DNA from: Prolixibacteraceae bacterium
GTDB lineage: Bacteria > Bacteroidota > Bacteroidia > Bacteroidales > Prolixibacteraceae
DNA length: 5,950 bases
Direction: 5' to 3'
Assembly: GCA_014380255.1 (NCBI GenBank)
Contig: JACMKG010000230.1
Location: 1-5,950, forward strand
Of the stretch, positions 1-5,786 are shown piece after piece. A model generated the notes under the pieces. It saw only the letters and a list, made by a program, of their open reading frames with translations. It had not been told where the DNA came from and made no database searches. Position 1 is the first letter of the stretch. The number at the start of each line of letters is the position of its first letter. Both the position numbers and the translations under genes were made by a program.

Positions 1-1648
1 CGCGAAATGGTGAATCGGTGCCCGACACATCGTGGTGATCGCGTCCAAGTACGATGGGGGCGCTGATCAATCCATCACGAATAGCCTGGTTGAAGGCTTC
101 TGCAATCTTAATACGTCCTTCACAATCGGCATACAGGATGCGTGCCTGTGAGCCAACGACCAGTTTGTTTTTACCGGCTTCCGCTATCCAGTGAATGTTA
201 TCCTGCAGCTGGGTTTTTATTTGCGCAGGAGCTGTTGTTGCAATTTCTTTTAGAATACGAAGTGCAATTTCGTCAGTTTTTTGCAGATCATCAGGGTTGC
301 AGGAACAGCAAACCCAGCGGAATGGTCCAAAGCCCAGATCGAAAAACAGGGGTCCCATAATATCCTGAACATACGAAGGGTAGATAAAACTTCCATCGGC
401 ATCAATAACCTGTGCTCCGGCACGCCTGGCTTCGAGTAAAAAGGCGTTGCCGTAATCCCAGAAATACATTCCCTTGTCAGACAGTTGCTTGATGGCTTTT
501 ACTTGCCTGCCAAGGCTTTCGGCCACTTTTTCCTGGAAGAGCAAAGGGTTGTCAGCCATCATCCTGTTGGATTCTTCCAGTGTCAAACCAGCAGGGTAGT
601 AACCCCCGGCAAAGGGGTTGTGCAAGGAAGTCTGATCGGTTCCAAGATCGACTGGAATGTTCATGGAAGCCAGCTTTTCCCACAGGTCAACCACGTTGCC
701 CTGGTAAGCCAGTGAAACGGCTTCCTTGTTGGCGCTGGCAGTAAGCATCCGGCTGATCAGTTCATCCAGATCAACAAACACTTCATCCACCCAACCCTGA
801 TGATGGCGAAGGGTAACAACTTTGGGATTAATTTCAGCAATAACGGCCACCATACCAGCTATCACGGCTGCTTTGGGCTGGGCACCCGACATGCCACCCA
901 GGCCTGAAGATACGAATATCTTGCCTGCCGTTTGCCCGTCACCACGCATGCGGGCAGCGTTCAAAAGGGTGATGGTAGTCCCGTGCACGATTCCCTGCGG
1001 ACCGATGTACATGAATGAGCCGGCTGTCATCTGCCCGTATTGTGAAACTCCCAAGGCATTCATGCGCTCATAGTCGTCGCGGCCAGAGTAGTTGGGTATC
1101 ACCATCCCGTTGGTAACCACTACCCGGGGAGCTTCCTTGTGGGAAGGGAAAAGTCCCATGGGATGACCCGAGTAGAGCACCAGGGTCTGTTCGTCGGTCA
1201 TTTGCGAGAGGTATTTCATGCACAGGCGGTATTGCGCCCAGTTTTGGAAGACCGCCCCGTTACCGCCATAGGTAATCAATTCCTGTGGGTGCTGGGCCAC
1301 GGCATAATCCAGGTTGTTCTGGATCATCATCATGATGGAGGCCGCCTGAATAGAACGGTGAGGGTAATCCTCAATAGGCCTGGCCTTCATTTCATATTCG
1401 GGACGCAGGCGGTACATGTAAATACGGCCATATTGGCGGAGTTCTTCCAGAAACTCGGATGCCAATAGGACATGATCTTCAGGCTTGAAATACCGGAGCG
1501 CATTTTGAACTGCCAGCTTTTTTTCTGCCTTACTTAGTATATCTTTACGCTTAGGAGCATGATTTACAGAAGGATTGTAGATTTTCTTACCCGGTAACTG
1601 GGCTGGTATACCTTCCTGTATGGCAGATTTAAAATCGGCTTTATTCAT
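1..1648 (-). CDS. hutU: Urocanate hydratase (urocanase), long form, C-terminus cut by window edge
   Basis: Converts urocanate to 4-imidazolone-5-propionate (EC 4.2.1.49), the second step of histidine degradation, in the cytoplasm with tightly bound NAD. Reading the minus strand from the ATG at 1648 gives 549 uninterrupted codons to the left edge. Family landmarks seen: YGGNG (residues 127-131), the glycine-rich nucleotide-binding stretch GLGGMSGAQPKAA (249-261), DLGTDQTSLHNPFAGGY (334-350), GFGPFRWV (439-446) and DHHDVSGTDSPFR (537-549). In short bacterial urocanases (about 555 residues) the last motif lies roughly 100 residues before the end, so the whole protein should be near 650-670 residues, like the long form found in eukaryotes and Bacteroidota. 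The position matching the essential Cys of the Pseudomonas enzyme (FC before GPFRW) is Phe436, while Cys447, Cys448 and Cys450 follow in WVCCSC. No other hut gene is visible; any partners would lie beyond the left edge. Identity is very secure. Confidence 0.96.
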   Translation of the reverse strand, partial: MNKADFKSAIQEGIPAQLPGKKIYNPSVNHAPKRKDILSKAEKKLAVQNALRYFKPEDHVLLASEFLEELRQYGRIYMYRLRPEYEMKARPIEDYPHRSIQAASIMMMIQNNLDYAVAQHPQELITYGGNGAVFQNWAQYRLCMKYLSQMTDEQTLVLYSGHPMGLFPSHKEAPRVVVTNGMVIPNYSGRDDYERMNALGVSQYGQMTAGSFMYIGPQGIVHGTTITLLNAARMRGDGQTAGKIFVSSGLGGMSGAQPKAAVIAGMVAVIAEINPKVVTLRHHQGWVDEVFVDLDELISRMLTASANKEAVSLAYQGNVVDLWEKLASMNIPVDLGTDQTSLHNPFAGGYYPAGLTLEESNRMMADNPLLFQEKVAESLGRQVKAIKQLSDKGMYFWDYGNAFLLEARRAGAQVIDADGSFIYPSYVQDIMGPLFFDLGFGPFRWVCCSCNPDDLQKTDEIALRILKEIATTAPAQIKTQLQDNIHWIAEAGKNKLVVGSQARILYADCEGRIKIAEAFNQAIRDGLISAPIVLGRDHHDVSGTDSPFR

Positions 1649-1753
1649 AGTCTTCAAATTGTGGTTCACCTTTTGAATGAGTGTGTATAACGGCAAAATT
1701 GTGACATTCCCCGATAATCAGGTGTGGCTTGGCAGCAGTTTTGCAACATTTGT

Positions 1754-1783
1754 CAAACTTAAAACCGTCGCTGATTGTTCAAA
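1754..1783 (-). promoter_or_regulatory. Probable Bacteroidota-type promoter for hutU
   Basis: On the minus strand TTTG (1783-1780) is followed after exactly 18 bases by TAAGTTTG (1761-1754). This fits the established Bacteroidota primary sigma factor consensus of a -33 TTTG and a -7 TAnnTTTG. Transcription would start near 1748 and leave a leader of about 100 nucleotides before the hutU ATG. The -33 TTTG itself lies inside another TAAATTTG (1787-1780), which could serve as an alternative, more upstream -7 element but has no TTTG at the right distance. The assignment is from pattern only. Confidence 0.55.
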
Positions 1784-1841
1784 TTTAGCAATATTAAATC
1801 TGATTGGTGTAGAATGTGAACATATAATCAAGTAACTTAAT

Positions 1842-1849
1842 TAAATTTG
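1842..1849 (+). promoter_or_regulatory. Possible -7 element of the lemA operon promoter
   Basis: TAAATTTG matches the Bacteroidota -7 form TAnnTTTG and faces lemA. It would give a leader of roughly 120 nucleotides. There is no TTTG at the expected 17-20 base distance upstream; the nearest partial match, TGTG at 1815-1818, is 23 bases away. In AT-rich DNA such an octamer can arise by chance, so this is a weak call, but it is the best candidate in the right direction. Confidence 0.3.
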
Positions 1850-1973
1850 TTTATCACTTTAAACAATTTGAAATAATAAGCAAAAGATGGAACGTTGTTT
1901 AATGAGGATGCTTAGTCCTTTTCAATCAATGTTCTACTAAAATTTAGAGATTAATAATTAAAAGCAAATAAAA

Positions 1974-2564
1974 ATGAAAAAAACGTGGATTGTTCTGGCG
2001 GTTATTGCCGTTTTATTGGTGGTAGCTTTTTCCTCAATCAAGGGTTCTTACAACAACATGGTGAATATGGAAGAAGGGGTGACGGCACAATGGTCACAGG
2101 TTGAAAACGTTTATCAACGTCGTGCCGATTTGATTCCCAATCTGGTGAGTACTGTAAAAGGTTATGCTGAGTTTGAACAGGAAACCCTGACACAGGTGAT
2201 TGAAGCCAGGGCCAAAGCTACACAGACAACTATCAATCCAGGGAACCTGGATGCACAGTCGCTTCAGCAGTTCCAGGATGCTCAGGCCGGATTATCTTCC
2301 GCTTTAAGCCGCTTGATGGTTGTGGTTGAAAAATATCCTGATTTGAAAGCCAACCAGGGATTCCTTGACTTGCAGGCACAGTTGGAAGGAACGGAAAACA
2401 GAATATCGGTTGAACGTATGAAATTCAACCAGACGGCTCAGGCTTACAATACTTTTATCCGTCAGTTCCCAAAAAATATCTGGGCAGGCATGTTCGGATT
2501 CGAAAAGAAAGCCTACTTTGCAGCCGATGCAGGAGCTAACAAGGCACCAACGGTAACGTTCTAA
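1974..2564 (+). CDS. lemA: LemA family membrane-anchored protein
   Basis: A 196-residue LemA family protein, a usual length for the family. Residues 5-21 form one hydrophobic segment after a short MKK start, so the protein is probably anchored in the inner membrane with a helical body outside the cytoplasm. Family hallmarks seen are W40 followed by VENVYQRRADLIPNLV (43-58), TVKGYAEFEQET (60-71), DLKANQGFLDLQAQLEGTENRI (123-144) and the closing YNTFIRQFP (158-166) with GF (175-176). The biochemical role of LemA is not established. It is often encoded next to TPM-domain or HtpX-like genes, and here two TPM genes follow on the same strand, which suggests shared envelope function. The ATG at 1974 is the only sensible start because it opens the membrane anchor; the leader is A-rich with no Shine-Dalgarno sequence. 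The 166-base gap to the next gene holds folded repeats. Confidence 0.93.
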   Translation: MKKTWIVLAVIAVLLVVAFSSIKGSYNNMVNMEEGVTAQWSQVENVYQRRADLIPNLVSTVKGYAEFEQETLTQVIEARAKATQTTINPGNLDAQSLQQFQDAQAGLSSALSRLMVVVEKYPDLKANQGFLDLQAQLEGTENRISVERMKFNQTAQAYNTFIRQFPKNIWAGMFGFEKKAYFAADAGANKAPTVTF

Positions 2565-2573
2565 GGGCAGGAA

Positions 2574-2681
2574 GAAGGATTGAAGATTAACGATTGATGA
2601 TTTAAGAAGGAAGGAATTGTCTGATTAAGATTGAAGATTTCAATCTCTCAGTCCTTCAGTACATCAGTCCTTCAATCCTTC
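2574..2681. repeat. Foldable inverted repeat in the lemA-TPM gap
   Basis: A perfect 12-base inverted repeat, GAAGGATTGAAG at 2574-2585 and CTTCAATCCTTC at 2670-2681, encloses a second hairpin: an 8-base stem AGATTGAA/TTCAATCT with loop GAT at 2628-2646. The left arm of the region is strongly purine-rich and the right arm pyrimidine-rich on the plus strand. In the transcript this could form a branched fold between lemA and the TPM genes; in DNA it resembles a small intergenic palindromic element. No U-run follows, so it does not look like a full intrinsic terminator. Confidence 0.6.
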
Positions 2682-2699
2682 AGTACATCAGTCCTTTAT
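2652..2699. repeat. Two tandem 24-base direct repeats
   Basis: Two adjacent 24-base units, 2652-2675 and 2676-2699, agree at 22 of 24 positions, differing only at the third-last and last bases. The core is CCTTCAGTACATCAGTCCTT. Part of the first unit and the start of the second also form the right arm of the 12-base inverted repeat. The near identity points to recent tandem duplication or a multi-copy intergenic repeat. No protein is encoded here. Confidence 0.75.
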
Positions 2700-2730
2700 T
2701 TTAGAAGATTAATCAATAAATTGGGAAACC

Positions 2731-3174
2731 ATGTCAGTAGAAAATTTTTTCACACCAGAAGAAAAGAAGCAGATTACCGATGCCATTGCTGAAGCTGAAA
2801 AGAATACTTCAGGCGAGATCCGGTTACATGCTGAAGGCCATTGCAAGATCGATGTGCTTGACCGCGCTGCCTATATCTTTGAGAAATTGGAGATGCATAA
2901 AACAGTAGACCGGAATGGTGTTTTGTTTTACCTGGCTGTGCATGACCATAAATTTGCCATCTTAGGGGATGCGGGAATCAACTATGTAGTTCCTGAAGAT
3001 TTCTGGAATCGGACCAAGGAAACCATGCTTGGCTATTTCAAAGAAGGTAAATTTGCGGAGGGCTTGACCAAGGGTATCCAGATGGCCGGACACCAATTGA
3101 AAGTCTATTTCGCTTATCAGAAAGAGGATGTGAACGAATTGTCGGATGAGATATCTTTCGATAAAAACTTATAA
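2731..3174 (+). CDS. Cytosolic TPM-domain protein
   Basis: A 147-residue TPM (TLP18.3/Psb32/MOLO-1) domain protein with no signal peptide and no membrane segment, so it is predicted to be cytoplasmic. The domain fills nearly the whole chain: FFTPEEKKQITDAIAEAE (6-23), TSGEIRLHAE (26-35), VLDRAAYIFEKLEMHKT (42-58), RNGVLFYLAVHDHKFAILGD (61-80), VPEDFW (87-92), and the closing NELSDEISF (135-143), which I recognise from Bacteroidota members. Some TPM domains have been reported to have phosphatase activity, but the role of this subgroup is unknown. The ATG at 2731 fits the conserved start of the domain; no strong ribosome binding site precedes it. The stop lies only 2 bases before the next start, so translation of the two TPM genes is probably coupled. 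Together with lemA it likely forms one operon. Confidence 0.9.
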   Translation: MSVENFFTPEEKKQITDAIAEAEKNTSGEIRLHAEGHCKIDVLDRAAYIFEKLEMHKTVDRNGVLFYLAVHDHKFAILGDAGINYVVPEDFWNRTKETMLGYFKEGKFAEGLTKGIQMAGHQLKVYFAYQKEDVNELSDEISFDKNL

Positions 3175-3176
3175 AC

Positions 3177-3986
3177 ATGAAGCATTTATTACTATCGGTA
3201 TTTATTGTCATTTTCGCTTTTGCCTGTTTTTCCCAGGATATTCCCGATCGCCCCAATCCACCAAGGTTGGTTAACGATCTGGCCAATGTGCTGAGTGAGC
3301 AGGAAGAACAGCAGCTGGAATCTGAGTTGGTCGAATTTGACCGTTCCACCACTACCCAGATTACCATTGTGACTGTTCCCAGCCTGGAGGGCAATGAAAT
3401 ATCGGACTTTGCCTTTAAGTTGGGTGAAAAGTGGGGCGTTGGCAGCAAAGAGAAGAACAACGGGATTGTTATCATTTTCAAGCCTAAAACGGGAAATGAA
3501 AAAGGTGGCGTATTCGTGGCCGTAGGTTATGGGCTGGAAGGAATTATTCCGGATGCAGTAGCCAACCGAACAGTTGTTGACAATGAGATGATTCCACGTT
3601 TCAGGCAAAATGATATATACGGTGGGTTATATTCGGGAACCAAAGTACTCATGGGGCTTGCCTCTCAGGAATTCACAGCCCAGGCCTATCAAGCAAAAGC
3701 CGGCGGTGACAAGCCCGAAGGAGGCATAGGCATTTTGGTAATCATCATTATCATCGCTATCTTGTTTTCCCTTTTCAAGGGTGGCAGAGGCCGGAATTAC
3801 AATGCCGGTGGTCGCAGCAGCCTGCCTTTCTGGATAGCTATGAGCCTGTTGGGAAGTGGTAACAGGGGAGGCGGTTCTTTTGGAGGTTTCTCAGGAGGTG
3901 GTGGCGGCTTCGGCGGCGGCGGAGGAGGCTTTGGCGGTTTCGGCGGTGGAAGCTTTGGCGGCGGTGGTGCCGGTGGAAGCTGGTAG
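3177..3986 (+). CDS. Exported TPM-domain protein with membrane anchor and Gly-rich tail (YgcG-like)
   Basis: A 269-residue protein with the classic order of the YgcG-type family. An N-terminal signal sequence covers residues 1-19 or so (hydrophobic LLLSVFIVIFAFACF). The TPM domain runs about 30-155, with LVNDLANVLS (31-40), TTQITIVTVPSLEG (59-72), KWGVGSKEKNNGIVII (85-100) and VGYGLEGIIPD (116-126). A transmembrane helix follows at about 184-200, then a tail in which 27 of residues 231-267 are glycine, ending GGSW. The TPM domain should sit in the periplasm and the tail in the cytoplasm if the helix spans once. Cleavage is uncertain: before Gln19, or before Cys17 as a lipoprotein, though AFAC is a poor lipobox. 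A second hydrophobic patch (216-226) may also touch the membrane. It starts 2 bases after the preceding TPM gene, and a strong hairpin follows the stop. Substrate and activity are unknown. Confidence 0.92.
   Translation: MKHLLLSVFIVIFAFACFSQDIPDRPNPPRLVNDLANVLSEQEEQQLESELVEFDRSTTTQITIVTVPSLEGNEISDFAFKLGEKWGVGSKEKNNGIVIIFKPKTGNEKGGVFVAVGYGLEGIIPDAVANRTVVDNEMIPRFRQNDIYGGLYSGTKVLMGLASQEFTAQAYQAKAGGDKPEGGIGILVIIIIIAILFSLFKGGRGRNYNAGGRSSLPFWIAMSLLGSGNRGGGSFGGFSGGGGGFGGGGGGFGGFGGGSFGGGGAGGSW
3864..3980 (+). repeat. Low-complexity GGN-rich coding stretch
   Basis: This part of the exported TPM gene encodes its glycine-rich tail as runs of GGN codons broken by Phe, Ser and Ala. It is internally repetitive (GGCGGCGG and GGTTTC-like patterns) and locally much richer in G and C than the surroundings. 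Such DNA is prone to slippage, so tail length may vary between strains. The tail itself is usual for the family. Confidence 0.7.
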
Positions 3987-4014
3987 AAATATTATCTCCT
4001 AAAATAACAAATAC

Positions 4015-4053
4015 AGAAAAGTTCATCATGGCTACGGCTATGATGAACTTTCT
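4015..4053. terminator. Bidirectional terminator between convergent genes
   Basis: A perfect-to-wobble 15-pair stem, AAAGTTCATCATGGC (4018-4032) against 4037-4051, closes on the 4-base loop TACG, with one G-U pair at 4030/4039. As plus-strand RNA the loop is the very stable cUACGg tetraloop. Allowing a bulged A4017, two more pairs extend the stem (4016-4052 and 4015-4053). The hairpin begins 28 bases after the exported TPM stop and ends 15 bases before the ligase stop on the other strand. The run after the stem is better on the minus strand (ACTTTTCTGTATTTG) than on the plus strand (TTTCTCGTTT), so it probably serves both genes. Confidence 0.85.
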
Positions 4054-4068
4054 CGTTTATGAAGGTTA

Positions 4069-5706
4069 TTATATGGGTTGTGAAACGCTGTATGCTGGAT
4101 TATAACTCTTGGAGTCTTGCATGTTTACTTGTGATTTTCTCGTCTCCGGCTGTGTTTCACTGAACAGAAAGAAGCTGTAGAAAAAGATAAAGAAGCTGAT
4201 ACCCATGTGGGCTTCAAGGTTCGAATCCGAGAAGTTGGATATGCCGACAATGAGCACTAGCATAAGAGCGGGGTAAAATCGATGTTTGTTGGTAAGGAAC
4301 AAGGGATAGGTCCAGGCGAACATGATCCATAGAAATCCTACTATCCCGAACTTTACGAGGTAATTCAGATACTGGTTATGAGCACTGGCATACTCCTCGG
4401 GATCCAATTGTGATTTGTTTTTCTCGTAAGCATCAGCAAATGCCTGCTTCCAATTACCGGTACCTACCCCAAAGTGGGGATGCTCCCTGATAATTGTGAA
4501 AGCTGCTTTTTCAAATTCGATGCGCTTGGCCAGTGATTTCATGTTGGGATTACCGGTTTTAAAGTAAACATCCAATTCCCAGATAGTCTGGTATATGCGG
4601 GGGTAGAGCGACAGGAAACGCTTGGTGTAGATATGGTTGGCTATTCCCTTTTCGATATAGCCAATGTCTTCATCCGTCAGCTTTGAAACCCCTACAGAGT
4701 CTTTGGTAAGTCCTTTGGAGGTAAGGTAACGGATCAGCGTTGCATAAACGGGGAAGCCGTTTGCATCATTTCCATTGTATACAATTGAAGAGCGTTGGTC
4801 CCAGCTTTTCTTCATTTCTTCTTCACAGATATACAGTCCCACGTAATGACCGTTCTCCAGTAATTTATTGGAAATGTCATGCTTGTATGGATGCCCATTT
4901 TGAGTCTTTTCAGGCAGTTGGCTCAGGTTGACCTGCCCGGTATCGTAAAAGCGGTGGATGCTCCATCCTATGTAGCCAAATCCGGCTAAAATCAACATGG
5001 GGAGCATGATACCAGCCAGTAGCCTCCATCGGCGGTTTCTTATCTTGCGAATTATAAAAATCAGATGGATGAAAAGTAGTATCGCGAAAGTGACAATTCC
5101 GGTGAGCGCTTTTAAAATAAACAAAAAGGCGATTAGGTACACGATATCGGCAATCATCAGGATGCGCAGTTTTTTACTGATGGAAGGATTCGTATACAGC
5201 TCGTAAATCAGGATAGCTACTCCCAGCAGTAATTGAAAGGTAAATCCAATATGGGATACAAATAATATCTCCCATATGTCGTGTATGCCAAACCGGGTTC
5301 TCAGAAATAGACGCACGATGGCTATAACCGTAGCCATGTTAAGTGTCACCAGGAATGAAATTAATACCTTTCGAAACAGTGAATAATCAATCTTCGGACC
5401 GGTGGAAATACAAAGAGGTACGATCAAAATAAAGATTGTCTTCCTTAGCTCGTAGATGCCCAGGGTCTGATTGTGAGTGAAGAATAGGCCAAGCACATAA
5501 ACAAAAAAGATGGAGATAAGCAGCAGGGCAGCCGGCTTACGTTTAAGTTGTTCCCATTTATTGGTAAAGTTGCCGGTTAACAGCCAGCTGATAAAAAGTA
5601 ATCCTGTACTTATACTGACCATGAATTCTGCCAAAGGCAGAGAAACGGCAAATAAAAAGAGAGATGTGTAAAAGAGTTTATCTTTCCAGCTATAGGTTGA
5701 ATTCAT
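4069..5706 (-). CDS. O-antigen ligase/polymerase-like polytopic membrane protein
   Basis: From the ATG at 5706 this is a 545-residue protein with about 12 membrane segments: nine between residues 11 and 250, a loop of about 195 residues (251-445), then three more (446-470, 476-491, 500-517) and a short polar tail. The end of the loop carries the Wzy_C/WaaL-type pattern REHPHFGVGTGNW (407-419) and AHNQYLNYLVKFGIVGFL (442-459). His443 matches the conserved catalytic-region His of O-antigen ligases. Inner-membrane proteins of this superfamily transfer or polymerise undecaprenyl-linked glycans on the periplasmic side; the exact acceptor here is unknown. The start was chosen because an 11-codon upstream extension would begin with TTG inside the preceding terminator's T-run and overlap a promoter-like TAAATTTG. 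No glycosyltransferase neighbours are visible, so the gene stands outside any obvious polysaccharide cluster. Ligase, polymerase and protein glycan ligase cannot be told apart from sequence alone. Confidence 0.88.
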   Translation of the reverse strand: MNSTYSWKDKLFYTSLFLFAVSLPLAEFMVSISTGLLFISWLLTGNFTNKWEQLKRKPAALLLISIFFVYVLGLFFTHNQTLGIYELRKTIFILIVPLCISTGPKIDYSLFRKVLISFLVTLNMATVIAIVRLFLRTRFGIHDIWEILFVSHIGFTFQLLLGVAILIYELYTNPSISKKLRILMIADIVYLIAFLFILKALTGIVTFAILLFIHLIFIIRKIRNRRWRLLAGIMLPMLILAGFGYIGWSIHRFYDTGQVNLSQLPEKTQNGHPYKHDISNKLLENGHYVGLYICEEEMKKSWDQRSSIVYNGNDANGFPVYATLIRYLTSKGLTKDSVGVSKLTDEDIGYIEKGIANHIYTKRFLSLYPRIYQTIWELDVYFKTGNPNMKSLAKRIEFEKAAFTIIREHPHFGVGTGNWKQAFADAYEKNKSQLDPEEYASAHNQYLNYLVKFGIVGFLWIMFAWTYPLFLTNKHRFYPALMLVLIVGISNFSDSNLEAHMGISFFIFFYSFFLFSETQPETRKSQVNMQDSKSYNPAYSVSQPI

Positions 5707-5726
5707 TTTCGGGACTTGACTATACT

Positions 5727-5734
5727 CAAATTTA
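5727..5734 (-). promoter_or_regulatory. Possible -7 element for the ligase-like gene
   Basis: TAAATTTG on the minus strand fits the Bacteroidota TAnnTTTG form and ends 20 bases before the ATG at 5706. The expected -33 region falls inside the terminator hairpin of the gene before it and has no clear TTTG. The position directly after a terminator, just where a new unit should start, raises its credibility. The leader would be only about 15 nucleotides. Confidence 0.35.
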
Positions 5735-5737
5735 AAC

Positions 5738-5766
5738 AAAAAAAGTCGACCTTAAGCCGACTTTTT
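5738..5766 (-). terminator. Intrinsic terminator of the zinc-ribbon gene
   Basis: On the minus strand AAAAAGTCG (5766-5758) pairs with CGACTTTTT (5748-5740), extended inward by a G-U pair and a C-G pair to leave a 5-base loop TTAAG. The stem runs into seven T residues (5744-5738). It starts 20 bases after the zinc-ribbon stop codon. The inner wobble pairs only in minus-strand RNA; on the plus strand it is an A-C mismatch. This favours a role in ending minus-strand transcription. Confidence 0.85.
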
Positions 5767-5786
5767 ACATATATTGAGATTAAGTT

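Larger units (their letters stand above)
1649..1973. other. Divergent intergenic region between hutU and lemA
   Basis: This 325-base stretch holds no credible gene. It is AT-rich, most strongly from about 1780 to 1973, and carries promoter-like elements pointing both ways (listed separately). Neither flanking start has a convincing Shine-Dalgarno sequence: lemA is preceded by an A-rich run, as is common in Bacteroidota. A short 11-base palindrome, CTAAAATTTAG, lies at 1937-1947, and a 6-base inverted repeat (TTCAAA/TTTGAA) spans 1653-1677 just before the hutU start. Either could be chance in such AT-rich DNA. No riboswitch or RNA gene was recognised. Confidence 0.7.

Noticed and set aside
142..1468. 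Several plus-strand open frames of 72-109 codons in the first 1.5 kb
   Set aside because: They lie opposite the intact 549-codon urocanase reading frame and show no recognisable domain; they are antisense shadows.
1653..1677. TTCAAA/TTTGAA inverted repeat as an operator for hutU
   Set aside because: Six-base arms with a 13-base spacer are easily found by chance in AT-rich DNA, and no cognate regulator is visible.
2628..2646. Inner hairpin as an intrinsic terminator of lemA
   Set aside because: The 8-base stem is AT-rich and is followed by CTCAGTCC, not a U-run.
2652..2699. Tandem repeats as a CRISPR array
   Set aside because: The two 24-base units are directly adjacent with no spacer between them and there are no cas genes.
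3038..3608. Minus-strand open frames of 138 and 147 codons over the TPM genes
   Set aside because: They overlap two well-supported TPM genes on the plus strand, cross the gene junction and have no family features.
3838..4029. Minus-strand frame of 63 codons rich in Arg and His
   Set aside because: It is the antisense reading of the GGN-rich glycine tail, which explains the odd composition.
5707..5739. N-terminal extension of the ligase-like protein from a TTG start
   Set aside because: The TTG overlaps the terminator T-run and the extension covers a promoter-like TAAATTTG; the ATG at 5706 opens directly into the first membrane segment.
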